Shown: positions 32,903-41,168 of the stretch, one piece after another
Position numbering within the stretch: the first letter of the stretch is position 1
How the letters are laid out: each line of letters opens with the position of its first letter
Assembly: GCF_001722335.1 (NCBI RefSeq)
Contig: NZ_MIHA01000019.1
Location: 1-64,000 of the forward strand
Source of the DNA: Mycolicibacterium flavescens
Lineage (GTDB): Bacteria; Actinomycetota; Actinomycetes; Mycobacteriales; Mycobacteriaceae
Direction of reading: 5' to 3'
Length of the DNA: 64,000 nucleotides
Made by a program: the position numbers and the translations under genes
Notes under the pieces: model-generated
What the model was told of the DNA's origin: nothing
Databases searched by the model: none
The model's input: the letters and a program-made list of their open reading frames with translations, nothing else

Positions 32903-34444
32903 TCAGCCGATCCGGCGCCCGACACCGTCCCAGTAGGGTTCGCGCAGCGCCCGCTTGAGCACCTTGCCGCTCGGGGTTCGGGGCAGTGTCTCGGTGAACA
33001 CCACGGATTTGGGCAGCTTGAAGCCGGCCAGCCGCTGCCGCGCGTAATCGATCAGCTCGCCCGCGGTGGGGGACCGGCCCTCTGCGGGGACGACGACCGC
33101 GGTCACCGCCTCACCCCAGGTGGCGTCGGGCACCCCGATCACCGCGACATCGCCGACCGCGGGGTGGGTCATCAGCACGTTCTCGACCTCGGTCGGATAC
33201 ACGTTCTCGCCGCCGGTGACGATCATGTCCTTGACGCGGTCCTGGAGGAACACGTAGCCCGCGTCGTCGACGTAGCCGGCGTCGCCGGTCCTGAGCCAGC
33301 CGTCGGGGGTCAGCGTGGCCGCGGTCGCGTCGGGGTTGTTCCAGTACCCGCGCATGTTCTGCCTCGAACGCGTCCACAGTTCGCCGACGGCTCCGGCGGG
33401 CACGTCGGAGCCGGCGTCGTCGACGATTCGAATCTCGACCCAGGGGAACGGTTTTCCACACGACCGCAGCAACTCCGGGTGGTGCTCGTCGAGCTGGGTG
33501 ATCGAGCCGGTGGTCTCGGTCTGGCCGTAGACCTGCAGCAGGTCGCAGTTGAACCGCGCCAGCGCGCGCCCCAGCACGTCGTCGGTGATCGGGGAGGCGC
33601 CGTAGACGATCGCGCGCAGCCGCGAGAAGTCGGTGGACTCGACGCCGGGGGTGTCGAGCAGCCGCTGGATCACCACCGGCACCAGCAGCATGTTCGTGAC
33701 CCCGTGCCGGGCAACGGCTTCCAGGATCGCCGCCGGGTCCACGTCGCGCAGCACGACGGTGCGCGCGCCCTCGCACAGCCCGGCCAGCGCCCAGCCCGAG
33801 CCGGCCATGTGGAACATCGGCATCACGGCCAGGCTGACGCTGTCGGCGTCGAAGCGCCACCGCTCGGCGATGCCGGTGGCTTTGCAGAAGTAGTTGTCGT
33901 TGGTCAGCATCACGCCCTTGGGGGCGCCGGTGGTTCCCGAGGTGTACATCAGGAACGCGATGTCGTCGGGTCCCGTTTCCGCACAGGGATCTTCGGGCGG
34001 GTGGGCGGCGATCCAGGCGTCGTAGCGGGGCCAGCGGGCGTGCTCGCCGACAGCGACCAACGAGCACGTCAACTCCGGCTCGATCGCTTCGACGGGGCCG
34101 AAGAACTCCGCACCCACCACGGCCACCCGCGCCCTGGAGTCGGCGATGATGTGCAGCATCTCGGGTGCCGTGAGCCGCCAGTTGACCGGCACCACGACCG
34201 CGCCGAGTTTGGACAGCGCACAGACGATTTCGAAGAACTCGACGCCGTTCTTCTCGATGAACGCGACCCGGTCGCCGAACCCGACGCCCGCGGCGCGGAA
34301 CGCCTGGGCGGCCCGGTTGGATCTGGCGTCCAGTTCGGCGAACGTCACGGTGCGCTCACCGGCGATCAGCGCGGTGGCATCGGGGCGTTCGGCCCCGAAC
34401 ACGCGGGCGATGTCGGCGACGGTCGCGACGTCGGGATGCGGCAT
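32903..34444 (-). CDS. acyl-CoA synthetase (FadD-like)
   Basis: A 513-residue adenylate-forming ligase. LMYTSGTTGAPKGVML (A3), YGQTETTGS (A5), GWLRTGDAGYVDDAGYVFLQDRVKDMIVTGGENVYPTEVE (A7-A8) and the catalytic lysine in TPSGKVLKRALREPYW are all intact. It activates a carboxylic acid, probably fatty, to its CoA thioester. It starts one base after the SDR stop, so the two are coupled. This gene is not at this place in M. tuberculosis as I recall it. Confidence 0.88.
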   Translation of the reverse strand: MPHPDVATVADIARVFGAERPDATALIAGERTVTFAELDARSNRAAQAFRAAGVGFGDRVAFIEKNGVEFFEIVCALSKLGAVVVPVNWRLTAPEMLHIIADSRARVAVVGAEFFGPVEAIEPELTCSLVAVGEHARWPRYDAWIAAHPPEDPCAETGPDDIAFLMYTSGTTGAPKGVMLTNDNYFCKATGIAERWRFDADSVSLAVMPMFHMAGSGWALAGLCEGARTVVLRDVDPAAILEAVARHGVTNMLLVPVVIQRLLDTPGVESTDFSRLRAIVYGASPITDDVLGRALARFNCDLLQVYGQTETTGSITQLDEHHPELLRSCGKPFPWVEIRIVDDAGSDVPAGAVGELWTRSRQNMRGYWNNPDATAATLTPDGWLRTGDAGYVDDAGYVFLQDRVKDMIVTGGENVYPTEVENVLMTHPAVGDVAVIGVPDATWGEAVTAVVVPAEGRSPTAGELIDYARQRLAGFKLPKSVVFTETLPRTPSGKVLKRALREPYWDGVGRRIG

Positions 34445-34445
34445 G

Positions 34446-35330
34446 TCAGGTGTTCGGCTGCACGCGTTGACGTTTCATCACCGCATCGACGACCGCGGGG
34501 GCGAAGCTGTTGAGCACCTGGGCGCTGACGGCCATCCGCGGGGCGATCCGCACCGGCCGGGTCCGCGCCGCGGTGACCATCCAGTCGGCGGCCTCCTCGG
34601 CCGACAGCCCCGGCACCCCGTCGTAGGCGCGGGTCGGCGCGATCATCGGGGTGCGCACCAGCGGATAGAACAGCGTCGTGGAGTGCACACCGTCGGCGCT
34701 CCACTCGGTTTCGATCACCCGGCTCACCGCGGTCAGCGCCGCCTTCGACGCGTTGTACACCGCGAACAGCGGGGACGACTCGCTGAGCACGCCCCACGTC
34801 GAGACGTTGATGATGTGACCGTCGCGGCGCTCCCGCATACCGGGGGCCAGCGCCCGGATCAGCCGCAGCGGCGAGTAGTAGTTCAGCGTCATCGTGCGCT
34901 CGACGTCGTGCCAGCGCTCCAGCGAGTCGGCCAGCGGCCTGCGGATCGAGCGCCCGGCGTTGTTGATCAGGATGTCGACGCCGCCGAGCTCCTCGGTGAC
35001 GCGGGCGGCGAGCTCGTCGACCGCGTCGAGGTCCGACAGGTCGCAGGCGTGCGCCCAGGCGTCCCCGCCCTTGGCGCTGATGCGCTCGACCAGCGCGTCG
35101 AGCAGTTCGGCGCGGCGCGCGGCCACCACCACGGTCGCGCCGCGGCGGGCGAGCTTCTCGGCGGCGGCCTCGCCGATACCCGAGGAGGCACCGGTGAGCA
35201 GGATCCGCTTACCCCGCAGCTCGACCACGTCGCGGCCGGGCTGGAACTGCAGCAGCTCGGGGACCACCGGCGGACGCATCGTCGTCAGGACAAGCTGGTC
35301 GGCCAGCCGACGCAGCGGGTTCTTGCTCAC
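34446..35330 (-). CDS. SDR oxidoreductase (Rv0547c-like)
   Basis: A 294-residue classical SDR with a 38-residue N-terminal extension that could be a membrane-associated helix (PLRRLADQLVLTTMRPPVV). TGASSGIG (46-53), NNAGRSIRRPLADS and YNASKAAL supply cofactor and catalytic residues. R68-R69 (AARRAEL) suggests NADPH. The family includes SadH-type and lipid-modifying dehydrogenases of mycobacteria. It lies upstream of the acyl-CoA ligase in one transcription unit, separated from menB by a long inverted repeat. Confidence 0.86.
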   Translation of the reverse strand: MSKNPLRRLADQLVLTTMRPPVVPELLQFQPGRDVVELRGKRILLTGASSGIGEAAAEKLARRGATVVVAARRAELLDALVERISAKGGDAWAHACDLSDLDAVDELAARVTEELGGVDILINNAGRSIRRPLADSLERWHDVERTMTLNYYSPLRLIRALAPGMRERRDGHIINVSTWGVLSESSPLFAVYNASKAALTAVSRVIETEWSADGVHSTTLFYPLVRTPMIAPTRAYDGVPGLSAEEAADWMVTAARTRPVRIAPRMAVSAQVLNSFAPAVVDAVMKRQRVQPNT

Positions 35331-35358
35331 AAGCGCTGAGTCTAGTGACCCCCATCGG

Positions 35359-35413
35359 AGCGATTTCGGCGTAGCTGGTTGCGCTCAGTCCGACGAACTA
35401 CGCCGAAACCGCT
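35359..35413. terminator. long inverted repeat between menB and SDR gene
   Basis: The arms AGCGATTTCGGCGTAG (35359-35374) and CTACGCCGAAACCGCT (35398-35413) pair in 15 of 16 positions. The right arm overlaps the menB stop. It likely terminates the menB operon before the SDR-ligase pair. The GCGATTTCGG start recalls the hairpin at 20699. Confidence 0.65.
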
Positions 35414-36323
35414 AGAAGTAGCGCGGGAAACTGCTCCAGTCGGGGTCGCGCTTCTGCAGGAACGCGTCGCGGCCCTCGACCGCCTCGTCGGTCATGTACG
35501 CCAGCCGCGTCGCCTCGCCGGCGAACAGCTGCTGGCCCACCAGCCCGTCGTCGGTGAGGTTGAACGCGTACTTGAGCATCCGGATCGCCTGCGGCGACTT
35601 GCCGTTGATCTCCGAGGCCCACTGCAGCGCCACCTTCTCCAGATCGGCGTGCTCGACGACCTCGTTGACCGCGCCCATCGCGTGCATCTGCTCGGCGGTG
35701 TACGGCCGGCCCAGGAAGAAGATCTCGCGGGCGAACTTCTGACCGACCTGCTTGGCCAGATACGCGCTGCCGTAGCCGCCGTCGAAGCTGCCGACGTCGG
35801 CGTCGGTCTGCTTGAACCGGGCGTGCTCGCGGCTGGCCAGCGTCAGATCGCACACCGCGTGCAGCGAGTGTCCACCGCCCGCGGCCCACCCGTTGACCAG
35901 ACAGATCACCGGCTTGGGCATGAACCGGATCAGCCGCTGCACCTCGAGGATGTGCAACCGCCCCGCCCGCGCCGGGTCCACCGTCTCGGCCGTCTCACCC
36001 GCGGCGTACTGGTAGCCGGTGCGGCCGCGGATCCGTTGGTCACCGCCCGAACAGAACGCCCACCCGCCGTCCTTGGGGGAGGGCCCGTTTCCGGTCAGCA
36101 GCACGACGCCGACATCCGAGGACATCCGCGCATGGTCGAGCACCCGGTACAACTCGTCGACGGTGTGCGGGCGGAACGCGTTGCGGACCTCGGGCCGGTC
36201 GAACGCCACCCGCACGGTGGGCTGTTTGACGCCGTCGGCGACGTGCCGGTGATAGGTGATGTCGGTCAGCCCGAAACCGTCGATCGGCTCCCACTGGGTC
36301 GGGTCAAAAGGGTTGTCGCTCAT
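35412..36323 (-). CDS. menB: 1,4-dihydroxy-2-naphthoyl-CoA synthase
   Basis: A 303-residue crotonase-fold enzyme. VLLTGNGPSPKDGGWAFCSGGDQRIRG is the oxyanion/CoA segment, LVNGWAAGGGHSLHAVCDLTLAS the second oxyanion strand, and DADVGSFDGGYGSAYLAKQVGQKFAREIFFLG carries the MenB-specific catalytic Asp and Ser. It closes o-succinylbenzoyl-CoA to the naphthoquinone ring. ATG 36323 overlaps the TGA of the upstream Ddn-like gene. It is the last gene of a HAD-Ddn-Ddn-menB operon. Confidence 0.96.
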   Translation of the reverse strand: MSDNPFDPTQWEPIDGFGLTDITYHRHVADGVKQPTVRVAFDRPEVRNAFRPHTVDELYRVLDHARMSSDVGVVLLTGNGPSPKDGGWAFCSGGDQRIRGRTGYQYAAGETAETVDPARAGRLHILEVQRLIRFMPKPVICLVNGWAAGGGHSLHAVCDLTLASREHARFKQTDADVGSFDGGYGSAYLAKQVGQKFAREIFFLGRPYTAEQMHAMGAVNEVVEHADLEKVALQWASEINGKSPQAIRMLKYAFNLTDDGLVGQQLFAGEATRLAYMTDEAVEGRDAFLQKRDPDWSSFPRYF

Positions 36324-36778
36324 GCATTCACCGTTTCGAATCGGAACACCGGGCACCGGCCGGCCAGCGCCTCGTACTCATCGGGGTTGGGTCCGGTGAC
36401 CAGCCCGGCGTTCTTCATGAAGCCGACGCCGGTGGGCACCTTGACGGGGAACTCGCGCAGCAGCGGCCGCGCCTCGTCCGGGGGAAGTTCGACGACCCGC
36501 ACCCGCTCGCTGCGCCGGCCGACGTGCAGTGTGGCCTCACCGGCGGCGCGCAGGTTGGCCGCCCAGTCCGAGCCGGGCAGCCCGCCGAGGACGTAGCGCT
36601 GACCGTCGACGGTCATCGGGGTGATCGGGGTCTTGCGCGGCTTACCGCTCTTGCGGCCGCGCACCTCGAGGACGACGGGCCCGTTGTCGCCACCGACGCC
36701 CAGTTTCTGCAGGCCGATCATCACTTTGTTGACGTACTTCAGCCACCACGGCGGTCGGATGCGCTCGCTGTCAGACAT
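36320..36778 (-). CDS. Ddn-like deazaflavin-dependent reductase, directly upstream of menB
   Basis: A 152-residue split-barrel protein. WWLKYVNKVMIGLQKLGVG is an N-terminal helix like that of Ddn, which contacts the membrane. VVLEVRGRKSGKPRKTPITPM and VLGGLPGSDWAANLRAAGEATL form the F420-binding core. It probably reduces a quinone with F420H2. Start ATG 36778. It overlaps menB (ATGA), making it the most tightly coupled partner of menaquinone ring synthesis, and it is a paralogue of the next gene upstream. Confidence 0.8.
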   Translation of the reverse strand: MSDSERIRPPWWLKYVNKVMIGLQKLGVGGDNGPVVLEVRGRKSGKPRKTPITPMTVDGQRYVLGGLPGSDWAANLRAAGEATLHVGRRSERVRVVELPPDEARPLLREFPVKVPTGVGFMKNAGLVTGPNPDEYEALAGRCPVFRFETVNA

Positions 36779-36788
36779 GGCAGAAACG

Positions 36789-37235
36789 CTACGTGATGGC
36801 GTCGATGCGAAATACCGGCAGCCGACGGACCAAGCTTTCGAACTCGTCGGGCGTACCGGACGTCAGGACGCCGGCGCGCTTCATCAGGTCGACGCCGACG
36901 GGCACCTGCGTCGGGAACTCCCGCAGCACCGGCCGCGCCTGATCCGGGGTCAGTTCGACCAGACGCGCCCGCTCGGCGTGCCTGCCCTGCCGCAACGTGA
37001 CCTCGCCCGCAGCGCGGACGTTGCGCACCCAGTCCGCACCCGGATAGCCGTTGACGACGTAGCGATCACCGTCGACCAGCATCGGCGTGACCGGGGTCGA
37101 CCGCGGTCGACCGGTGCGCCGCCCCGGCACGGTCAGCACCACCGGGGATTCGTGCCGCGAGATCGGCAGCCCGAGCCGCAGCATCGCGATCACCAGCTTG
37201 TTGACGTGCTTGAGCCACCGCGGCGCCATGTTCAC
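36789..37235 (-). CDS. Ddn-like deazaflavin-dependent reductase, second copy
   Basis: A 148-residue paralogue of the preceding gene product, with the same block order: RWLKHVNKLVIAMLRLG, VPGRRTGRPRSTPVTPM, VNGYPGADWVRNVRAAGEVTL and a C-terminal LREFPTQVPVGVDLMKRAG. GTG 37235 overlaps the HAD stop; ATG 37229 is an alternative. The two copies look roughly half identical and were probably produced by tandem duplication. Confidence 0.8.
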   Translation of the reverse strand: MNMAPRWLKHVNKLVIAMLRLGLPISRHESPVVLTVPGRRTGRPRSTPVTPMLVDGDRYVVNGYPGADWVRNVRAAGEVTLRQGRHAERARLVELTPDQARPVLREFPTQVPVGVDLMKRAGVLTSGTPDEFESLVRRLPVFRIDAIT

Positions 37236-37918
37236 ACCGCGACGCCGTGCTGCGCCAGCGCGGCGCGCAACCCGTCGGTGCGCTCGACGGTCGGGATCGG
37301 GTCGACGAGCGCGAACGCGCAGCCCACGTCGCGGGCGCCGCCGTCGGCCTCATCGCTGTCGCCGACCATCAGCGCGGCGGAGGCGTCGACGCCGAGCCGG
37401 GTCAGCGCGATCTGGAAGATCGCGGCGTCGGGTTTGACCGCGCCGACTTCGTACGACAGCACGAACTCGTCGACGAACTCCTCGACACCCAACGACGCGA
37501 ACGCTGGCCGGACGTCGAACGCGATGTTGGAGACCACCGCGGTCTTGACGCCTCGGTCCCGCAGCCCGCGCAGGACGTCGGCGGTGTCGGGGTACGGCGT
37601 CCAGTTCTTCGGGTCGATCATCAGCCCATACAGCGACTCGGCGTGCTCGTCGGCCAGCCCGGACTCGCGCAGCACATGCAGATACGCCTCGCGGTGCAGG
37701 TGTGGCGCCAGGTCCCGGTTGACCCACGCGTGATGCGCCTCGGGACCCATCGCGACGTGCTGGCCGGTGGGCGCGGTCATCCGGCGCATCAGCTCGGCCT
37801 GGACATGCGCGTCGACTTCGCGGTCGTCGACCTGGATGCCGTGAAACCAGCTGTCGTCCTCCTCGAGCCGGAACAGCGTCCCGGAGAAGTCGAACAGCAC
37901 CGCATGCAAGTCGCTCAT
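37232..37918 (-). CDS. HAD-superfamily hydrolase-like protein
   Basis: A 228-residue HAD protein with helical cap. Motif I is FDFSGTLFR: nucleophile D10 is present but the usual second Asp is S12. Motif II is VVSNIAFD, motif III lies in EVGAVKPDAAIF and motif IV is MVGDSDEADGGARDVG. HADs with DxS can still act on some substrates, or resemble dehalogenase or phosphonatase relatives. ATG 37918 is chosen over GTG 37927. It heads the operon with two Ddn-like genes and menB. Confidence 0.8.
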   Translation of the reverse strand: MSDLHAVLFDFSGTLFRLEEDDSWFHGIQVDDREVDAHVQAELMRRMTAPTGQHVAMGPEAHHAWVNRDLAPHLHREAYLHVLRESGLADEHAESLYGLMIDPKNWTPYPDTADVLRGLRDRGVKTAVVSNIAFDVRPAFASLGVEEFVDEFVLSYEVGAVKPDAAIFQIALTRLGVDASAALMVGDSDEADGGARDVGCAFALVDPIPTVERTDGLRAALAQHGVAV

Positions 37919-37928
37919 GGGTGCCACC

Positions 37929-39158
37929 CTAGCCGCGGTTGTGAGCGGCTTTGTCCAGGAGCACTTCTCGTTCCCGGTCGTTGTCGGTCATGGCCGCTGC
38001 GCGGCGGAACTCGTCGGCGGCTTCCTCGCCACGTCCCAACCGCGCAAGCAGTTCACCGCGCACGCTGGGCAGTAGGTACGACGACTCCAGCCCGGTCAGC
38101 CCGTCGACGAGGCGCAGACCCTCGGCGGGCCCGTCGGCCATCGCGACGGCCACCGCCCGGTTCAGCGCAACCACCGGCGACGGCGACACCTGCGCCAGCC
38201 CGTCGTACAGCGCGACGATCCGGCGCCAGTCCGTGTCGGCGGCGGTCCGCGCGGTGGCGTGGCACTCTGCGATCGCGGCCTGCAGCGCATACGGCCCCCA
38301 ACCGGACCCCTTGCGTTGCACCGCGTTTGCGGCACGCTCGAGGGCGGCGACCCCGCGGCCGATCTGCGCGCGGTCCCAGCGGGTGCGGTTCTGATCCTCC
38401 AGCAGCACCGGCCTGCCCTCGTCGTCGGTGCGCGCCGCGAACCGTGACGACTGGAACTCCATCAGCGACACCAGCCCGTGCACCTCGGGTTCGTCGGGCA
38501 CCAGCGCCGCCAGCACCCGGCCCAGTCGCAGTGCCTCCGTGCACAGTTCGTCGCGGATCCAGCGCTGCCCGGACGACGCCGAGTAGCCCTCGTTGTAGAT
38601 GAGGTAGAGCACGGCTAGCACCGCCGAGAGCCGGTGCGGGTAGGCGGTCGGGTCGGGCACTTCGAACGCGACGCCGGCCAGCGCCTTCTTCGCGCGGGTG
38701 ATGCGGGCCGCGATCGTCGGCGTCGGCACCAGGAACGCGCGCGCGATCTCCTCGGTGGTGAGCCCGCCGACGACGCGCAACGTCAGCGCGATCTGCGCCT
38801 CCTGCGACAGCACCGGATGCGCGGCGATGAAGATCAGCCGCAGCACGTCGTCGTCGATGCGGTCGGGATCCCACGACTCGTGGGTCTCGAGGTCGCGCGC
38901 CAGCGCGGCGTACTTGGCGTCGAGGTTGTCCTGTCGGCGCCAGTGGTCGATGGCCTTGCGCTTGGCGACGGTGGTCAACCACGCGCCCGGGTTGCGCGGC
39001 ACACCGGATTTCGGCCACTGCTCGAGCGCGTCGACCAAAGCGTCGGCGGCCAGGTCCTCGGCCAGCCCGACGTCGCCGACCACCCGGGTCAGCGTGGCGA
39101 CGATCTTCGCCGCCTCCATGCGCCACACCGCGTCGACGGTCTGCTGGATGTCGGCCAC
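37929..39158 (-). CDS. ECF sigma factor with large C-terminal extension (ECF42-like)
   Basis: A 409-residue protein. The N-terminal sigma-2 region (LTRVVGDVGLAEDLAADALVDALEQW, then WLTTVAKRKAIDHWRRQ) and sigma-4 region (ALTLRVVGGLTTEEIARAFLVPTPTIAARITRAKK) are ordinary ECF parts. They are followed by about 220 residues with YLIYNEGYSASSG and TPR-like helices. That extension defines the ECF42 type, which lacks an anti-sigma factor and usually sits next to YCII/DGPF-domain genes. Here no such gene is adjacent; one lies 16.5 kb away (55714). The target genes are unknown. Confidence 0.85.
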   Translation of the reverse strand: MADIQQTVDAVWRMEAAKIVATLTRVVGDVGLAEDLAADALVDALEQWPKSGVPRNPGAWLTTVAKRKAIDHWRRQDNLDAKYAALARDLETHESWDPDRIDDDVLRLIFIAAHPVLSQEAQIALTLRVVGGLTTEEIARAFLVPTPTIAARITRAKKALAGVAFEVPDPTAYPHRLSAVLAVLYLIYNEGYSASSGQRWIRDELCTEALRLGRVLAALVPDEPEVHGLVSLMEFQSSRFAARTDDEGRPVLLEDQNRTRWDRAQIGRGVAALERAANAVQRKGSGWGPYALQAAIAECHATARTAADTDWRRIVALYDGLAQVSPSPVVALNRAVAVAMADGPAEGLRLVDGLTGLESSYLLPSVRGELLARLGRGEEAADEFRRAAAMTDNDREREVLLDKAAHNRG

Positions 39159-39181
39159 CCGAGCAATTGTGCCGGGACCCC

Positions 39182-39838
39182 TCAGGATCCCGGAACCACG
39201 AGGCCGCTCTCGTAGGCCACCACCACGAGCTGTGCGCGGTCGCGCACCCCCAACTTGCCCAACAAACGGCTGACGTGGGTCCGTGCGGTTGCCGGGCTGA
39301 TGAACAGCCGCGCCCCGATCTCCTCGTTCGAGCGGCCCGCGCCGACTTCGGCGAGCACTTCGCGTTCGCGTTCGGTCAGTCCCGTCAACCGATCGGGGTC
39401 GGTTCGCCGCGGGCCGGACGCGGCACTGGCCATCACCCGGCGGGTGACCGCCGGCGACAGCATCGCGTCACCGGCCGCGACGACGCGTACCGCGCGGCGC
39501 AGCTCGTCAGGCGAGCTGTCCTTCATCAGAAAACCCGCTGCCCCCGCGCGCACCGCCTCGAACACGTGCTCGTCGGTGTCGAACGTCGTCAACACCACCA
39601 CGTGCACGCCGGCCAACTGCGGGTCGGCGACGACTCGCCGGGTCGCCTCCACTCCGTCGATGTCGGGCATCCGGATATCCATCAGCACCACGTCGGGTCG
39701 CTCTCTGCGCACGACGGTGAGCGCACTGCGGCCGTCGGCAGCCTGCCCGACCACGCGAATGTCGTCGGTGCGATCGAGCAAGGCGCGCAGCCCGGCCAGC
39801 ACCAGTTCCTGGTCGTCGACCAGCACGACCCTGATCAC
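39182..39838 (-). CDS. NarL/LuxR-type response regulator
   Basis: A 218-residue regulator from GTG 39838. The receiver has D8/D9, the phospho-acceptor D54 (VVLMDIRMPDIDG) and lysine in FLMKDSS. The C-terminal LuxR helix-turn-helix reads LTEREREVLAEVGAGRSNEEIGARLF...VRDRAQLVVVAYE. GTGA overlap with the histidine kinase stop shows a paired two-component system. The 22-bp gap to the sigma factor start may allow joint transcription. Confidence 0.9.
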   Translation of the reverse strand: MIRVVLVDDQELVLAGLRALLDRTDDIRVVGQAADGRSALTVVRRERPDVVLMDIRMPDIDGVEATRRVVADPQLAGVHVVVLTTFDTDEHVFEAVRAGAAGFLMKDSSPDELRRAVRVVAAGDAMLSPAVTRRVMASAASGPRRTDPDRLTGLTEREREVLAEVGAGRSNEEIGARLFISPATARTHVSRLLGKLGVRDRAQLVVVAYESGLVVPGS

Positions 39839-40980
39839 GGCGCACCACCGAACGGCAGGACGGCCTCCACCGTCCAGCCGCTCTCGGTGGGCCCTGCGCA
39901 GACCCGGCCGCCGAGCAGTCCGGCGCGCTCTCTCATCCCGAGCAAGCCATATCCGCTGGCGCCCTGTGCCGCAACGCGACTGGAGGTGCCATCGTCGCTG
40001 ATCCGGATGATCAGCGCGTCGCGGCCATCGCACACGTCCACGGTGACCTTGCGGGCATCCGCGTGCCGGCGCACGTTGGTGAGCGATTCCTGCACGATCC
40101 GGTAGGCGGTGGAGGCGACCACCGCAGGCACGTCTTGCAGGTCGCCGTCGCGCAGCAGCTCGACCACCAGCCCGCCGTCGGCGGCGGCGCGCACCAACTC
40201 GTCGAGCCGGTCCAGGCCGGGCACCGGCTGCGGCGAGGAGCGCAGCGACCCGACCGTCGCCCGCAACTCGCGCGTCGCCGCGCGCGCCGCCTGGCGCACA
40301 GCGCTCAACGACGAGGCGGCCGCGACGGTATCGGGTTCGGTGTCTTCGAGCGCCTCCCGGGCCACGTCGCTGTGCAGCGATACCACCGAAAGCGCGTGCG
40401 CCAGAACGTCATGCAAGTCACGTGCGATCCGCAGCCGCTCCTGCTCGGCGCGCCGTGTCGCCTCGCGTTCCCGCTCCGCGGCCGCAGCGGCCTCCTGGCG
40501 ACGCAGCTGCTCGCGCCACCCCCGGCGGGACCGCACCGCATCACCGAGCGCGATCGTCGCCGCCATCAAGCCGACCTGCGAAACCAGGTCGTAGCCCGCC
40601 AACCACGCAAGGCTGTCGCCCTCGAGTAACCGGGCGACGGTGGAGACGACGACCAGCATCGCGGCGGTACCGACCGCCCATCGCAGCCGTCCGCGTTCCG
40701 CGGCGGAGTACAGCGCCACCACGACCGGTAAGGCCAGTGGCAGCGCGGGCTGACCCGAAGCGTGATAGACGACCAGCAGCACCGCCGCCGCCACGAGCAC
40801 CTGGACCGGAAACCGTCGGCGCAGCAGCAGCACGGCCGCCATGGCGAAGGCGAACAGGTATGCAGGCCAGCCGGGTTCGGTTCCGTCCAGCCGAGCGACG
40901 ATGGCCGCCACCAGTGCCGCAAACACGATCAGCGCGATGACGACGTCGGCGCCCAACTCTCGCGCGCGTATGCGACCCAC
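39835..40980 (-). CDS. HisKA_3-type sensor histidine kinase
   Basis: A 381-residue kinase if started at GTG 40980; the frame remains open to 41064, so the start is uncertain. Five to six membrane helices (about 12-30, 38-54, 58-75, 80-95, 102-117, 128-148) form the sensor with short loops. The HisKA_3 motif is ERLRIARDLHDVLAHALSVV with H190. The ATPase domain includes ESLTNVRRHADARKVTV and GYGLLGMRERAGLLGG. It is the DesK/NarX-like partner of the response regulator at 39182; the signal is unknown, possibly membrane state. Confidence 0.88.
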   Translation of the reverse strand: MGRIRARELGADVVIALIVFAALVAAIVARLDGTEPGWPAYLFAFAMAAVLLLRRRFPVQVLVAAAVLLVVYHASGQPALPLALPVVVALYSAAERGRLRWAVGTAAMLVVVSTVARLLEGDSLAWLAGYDLVSQVGLMAATIALGDAVRSRRGWREQLRRQEAAAAAEREREATRRAEQERLRIARDLHDVLAHALSVVSLHSDVAREALEDTEPDTVAAASSLSAVRQAARAATRELRATVGSLRSSPQPVPGLDRLDELVRAAADGGLVVELLRDGDLQDVPAVVASTAYRIVQESLTNVRRHADARKVTVDVCDGRDALIIRISDDGTSSRVAAQGASGYGLLGMRERAGLLGGRVCAGPTESGWTVEAVLPFGGAP

Positions 40981-40997
40981 CGCATCAGAGTAGGAGG

Positions 40998-41083
40998 CTT
41001 CGGCGCTACCAGGCTGCGCCGAAGCGAAAACCACGCCGTTCGACGTACGCCCCACCCGCTGCACTACGTCCGATTACGTAATC
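40998..41083. promoter_or_regulatory. hairpin and 12-bp palindrome in divergent gap
   Basis: Between the kinase gene and the plus-strand DUF1772-like gene are a perfect 9-bp stem CTTCGGCGC (40998-41006) / GCGCCGAAG (41016-41024) and a perfect palindrome GATTACGTAATC (41072-41083). Both could be regulator sites for the divergent promoters; the first could also be a leader hairpin if the kinase starts at 40980. No binder can be named. Confidence 0.35.
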
Positions 41084-41168
41084 CGGTCACGCGCTCGGTC
41101 CGATGACGGCCTTCGGCGCGGTCCTTAGCGTTGCCCGCATCGACTTGACCACGCAGAAGGAGCGTCTT

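Noticed and set aside
32855..34513. 552-codon open frame on the plus strand
   Set aside because: It is antisense to the acyl-CoA ligase, which has all adenylation motifs.
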